From Nostoc sp. UHCC 0702 (GTDB taxonomy: Bacteria; Cyanobacteriota; Cyanobacteriia; Cyanobacteriales; Nostocaceae), in the NCBI GenBank assembly GCA_017164015.1, contig CP071065.1, positions 6,601,501 through 6,665,500 on the forward strand: a stretch of DNA of 64,000 nt, written 5' to 3'. Positions 62,977-64,000 of this stretch are shown here, piece after piece (within the stretch, counting starts at the first letter, position 1; every line of letters begins with the position of its first letter). The translations under genes were made by a program, and so were the position numbers. The notes below the pieces were generated by a model. That model ran no database searches and was not told the DNA's origin. It saw only the letters and a program-made list of their open reading frames with translations.

Positions 62977-63165
62977 TTAGACCACGAAAAAGTTTAACAA
63001 ACCAACCAATAGCACTAAAGCAATCCAGACTCCAGAACCAAGCCAGAGGAGTCTTTTAGATTCGACCCAATTTTGGGGAGTTGCATAAGCAACAGGTACG
63101 CCAACAACTAGAACGAAAGACAACAAAACTAGAGCTACCAAAGCGAATTGGAATATTATGGTCAT
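62977..63165 (-). CDS. psbZ: Photosystem II protein PsbZ
   Basis: A 62-residue two-helix membrane protein of the PSII core, starting MTIIFQFALVALVLLSFVLV and with the second hydrophobic segment near 38-60. The ATG at 63165 is preferred over 63180 because GGAGAAG lies before it and gives the known N-terminus. Its position before ribH is conserved in cyanobacteria, as I recall. Confidence 0.93.
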   Translation of the reverse strand: MTIIFQFALVALVLLSFVLVVGVPVAYATPQNWVESKRLLWLGSGVWIALVLLVGLLNFFVV

Positions 63166-63509
63166 TTTTGCTTCTCCCAAGACAGCGAAATAGTGACATA
63201 CTGCTATACTGATGCTGTCGCATACAGTGTAGGCTTCTCAGTGACTCCCGGTATCCCGTCGGACATTAACTGAGCTTTATTTTAATTCTACGGGATGCCC
63301 CACCGCAGAATTGAACAAGTACAAAGATTGTTCATCCTTAGTACTGTCAGATTGTTTCAGCTAAAAATAGAATATCCTAAAGGGCGACACTAACTGTTTT
63401 TCCTTATTTGTAAGCTAGCAGAAATTGCTACATTTTAGTCATTAGTCAGTAGTGAGTTGTCAGTTGTAACTATTGACCACTGACTATTGACCACTGACCA
63501 CTGACAACT

Positions 63510-64000
63510 ATGGATTTAATTCTTTGCCACACCACAGCTGATTTTGATGCACTAGGTGCAGCAGTAGGGCTAACTTGCCTACTACCAGGAAGTAAGATTG
63601 TGCTGACTGGTGGAGCGCACCCACCTGTACGAGATTTTTTAGCCTTGTATCGGGATGAGTATCCGCTAATTGAAAGGCGTTCCGTCAATCCCGAAAAAAT
63701 TCGCTCTTTGACTGTAGTGGACGCCCAACAGCGCGATCGCTTGGGTAAGGCGGCTGAATGGTTAGATTTACCCAACCTAAAAGAGATTATAATTTACGAC
63801 CATCACTTAGGACAAGTATCGGATATCCCAGCTACCCAGTCTTACATTGAGCCAGTGGGAGCGACGACGACTTTGATGGTGGAACAATTGCAACAACAGC
63901 AAATTTCTCTGACTGCTGCTGTGGCAACTGTTATGGCTTTGGGTATCCACGTTGATACTGGCTCATTAACATATGACAGTGCCACTTCGCGGGATGCTCT
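63510..64000 (+). CDS. DHH-family phosphoesterase domain protein, 3' truncated by window
   Basis: An open frame from 63510 to the window end (163 residues). It begins MDLILCHTTADFDALGAAVG with the DHH motif-I signature (HTTADFDALGAA), then VVDAQQRDR, IIIYDHH (motif III) and IHVDTGSLTYDSA (motif IV). In cyanobacteria such proteins continue into CBS domains and a poly(A)/CCA polymerase domain, which cannot be seen here. The antisense frame is rejected. Heptamer repeats precede the start. Confidence 0.85.
   Translation, partial: MDLILCHTTADFDALGAAVGLTCLLPGSKIVLTGGAHPPVRDFLALYRDEYPLIERRSVNPEKIRSLTVVDAQQRDRLGKAAEWLDLPNLKEIIIYDHHLGQVSDIPATQSYIEPVGATTTLMVEQLQQQQISLTAAVATVMALGIHVDTGSLTYDSATSRDA

Noticed and set aside
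63470..63775. 101-residue minus-strand ORF
   Set aside because: Shadow of the plus-strand DHH-family gene that runs off the window end.

Overview
The window is chromosomal DNA of a filamentous, probably heterocyst-forming cyanobacterium (Nostoc/Tolypothrix/Calothrix-like). Supporting signs are the many GCGATCGC (HIP1-type) octamers, the heptameric short tandem repeats (CCATTGA, TGTCAGT, GACTATT, CCCAGTC) between and inside genes, psbZ, a Psb35-like protein, a BciB-type divinyl reductase, the desC-desA-desB desaturase cluster, a GH100 neutral invertase and several Uma2 (DUF820) genes. It has about 50 supportable protein genes, one tRNA-Gly(GCC), and much repeat-rich intergenic DNA. No rRNA, CRISPR array, transposase or phage module was seen.

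Layout. 0.6-10 kb: PP2C phosphatase, UbiB/AarF-like kinase, a small conserved cyanobacterial protein, an ABC-F ATPase, three tandem near-identical Uma2 genes and UbiD. 10-16.5 kb: high-affinity phosphate transport (pstS, pstC, pstA, pstB and a divergent second pstB), with a plausible four-unit Pho box before pstS. 16.8-24.6 kb: NYN/OST-HTH protein, SDR, 4-hydroxyphenylpyruvate dioxygenase, DUF6888/DUF6887 small gene pair, HAD phosphatase, CPP1-like protein, an OmpR-type response regulator and DUF2811. 25.2-32.8 kb: a gene remnant, then a group that looks stress-related (cupin, two zinc alcohol dehydrogenases, an exported small protein, SRPBCC protein, PfpI/ferritin-like fusion, DUF2267, DUF6335). 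32.9-37.2 kb: accessory region with Uma2, an 806-residue nuclease-like/P-loop protein flanked by two inverted arrays of degenerate 21-bp repeats, and a 158-residue protein abutting one array. 37.6-46.6 kb: polysaccharide deacetylase, DUF2808, two perfect 30-bp palindromes, OYE-family reductase, RusA next to a split nuclease-like gene, Psb35-like protein, TerB, RsmB, FkbM methyltransferase. 46.8-56 kb: neutral invertase, orphan HicB, bciB, GxxExxY protein between inverted repeats, methionine gamma-lyase family protein and desCAB. 56.3-64 kb: Uma2, an unrecognised three-gene ATPase operon, a ProA-like protein lacking the expected catalytic cysteine, a zinc-ribbon membrane protein, tRNA-Gly, ribH, psbZ and the start of a DHH-family gene.

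The most unusual structure is at 33657-37171: ten 21-bp units on the left and at least eight on the right, in exact 21-bp register but strongly diverged, in inverted orientation around the P-loop gene, with the right array starting 13 bp beyond the stop codon of the 158-residue gene. The 56932-59300 operon is a second candidate for an undescribed system. Intergenic tandem repeats have also entered coding sequences: in frame in hppD and rsmB, and with loss of frame in the gene at 42331-43127.

All calls were made by eye from sequence and translations. Family names rest on remembered motifs, not on searches.
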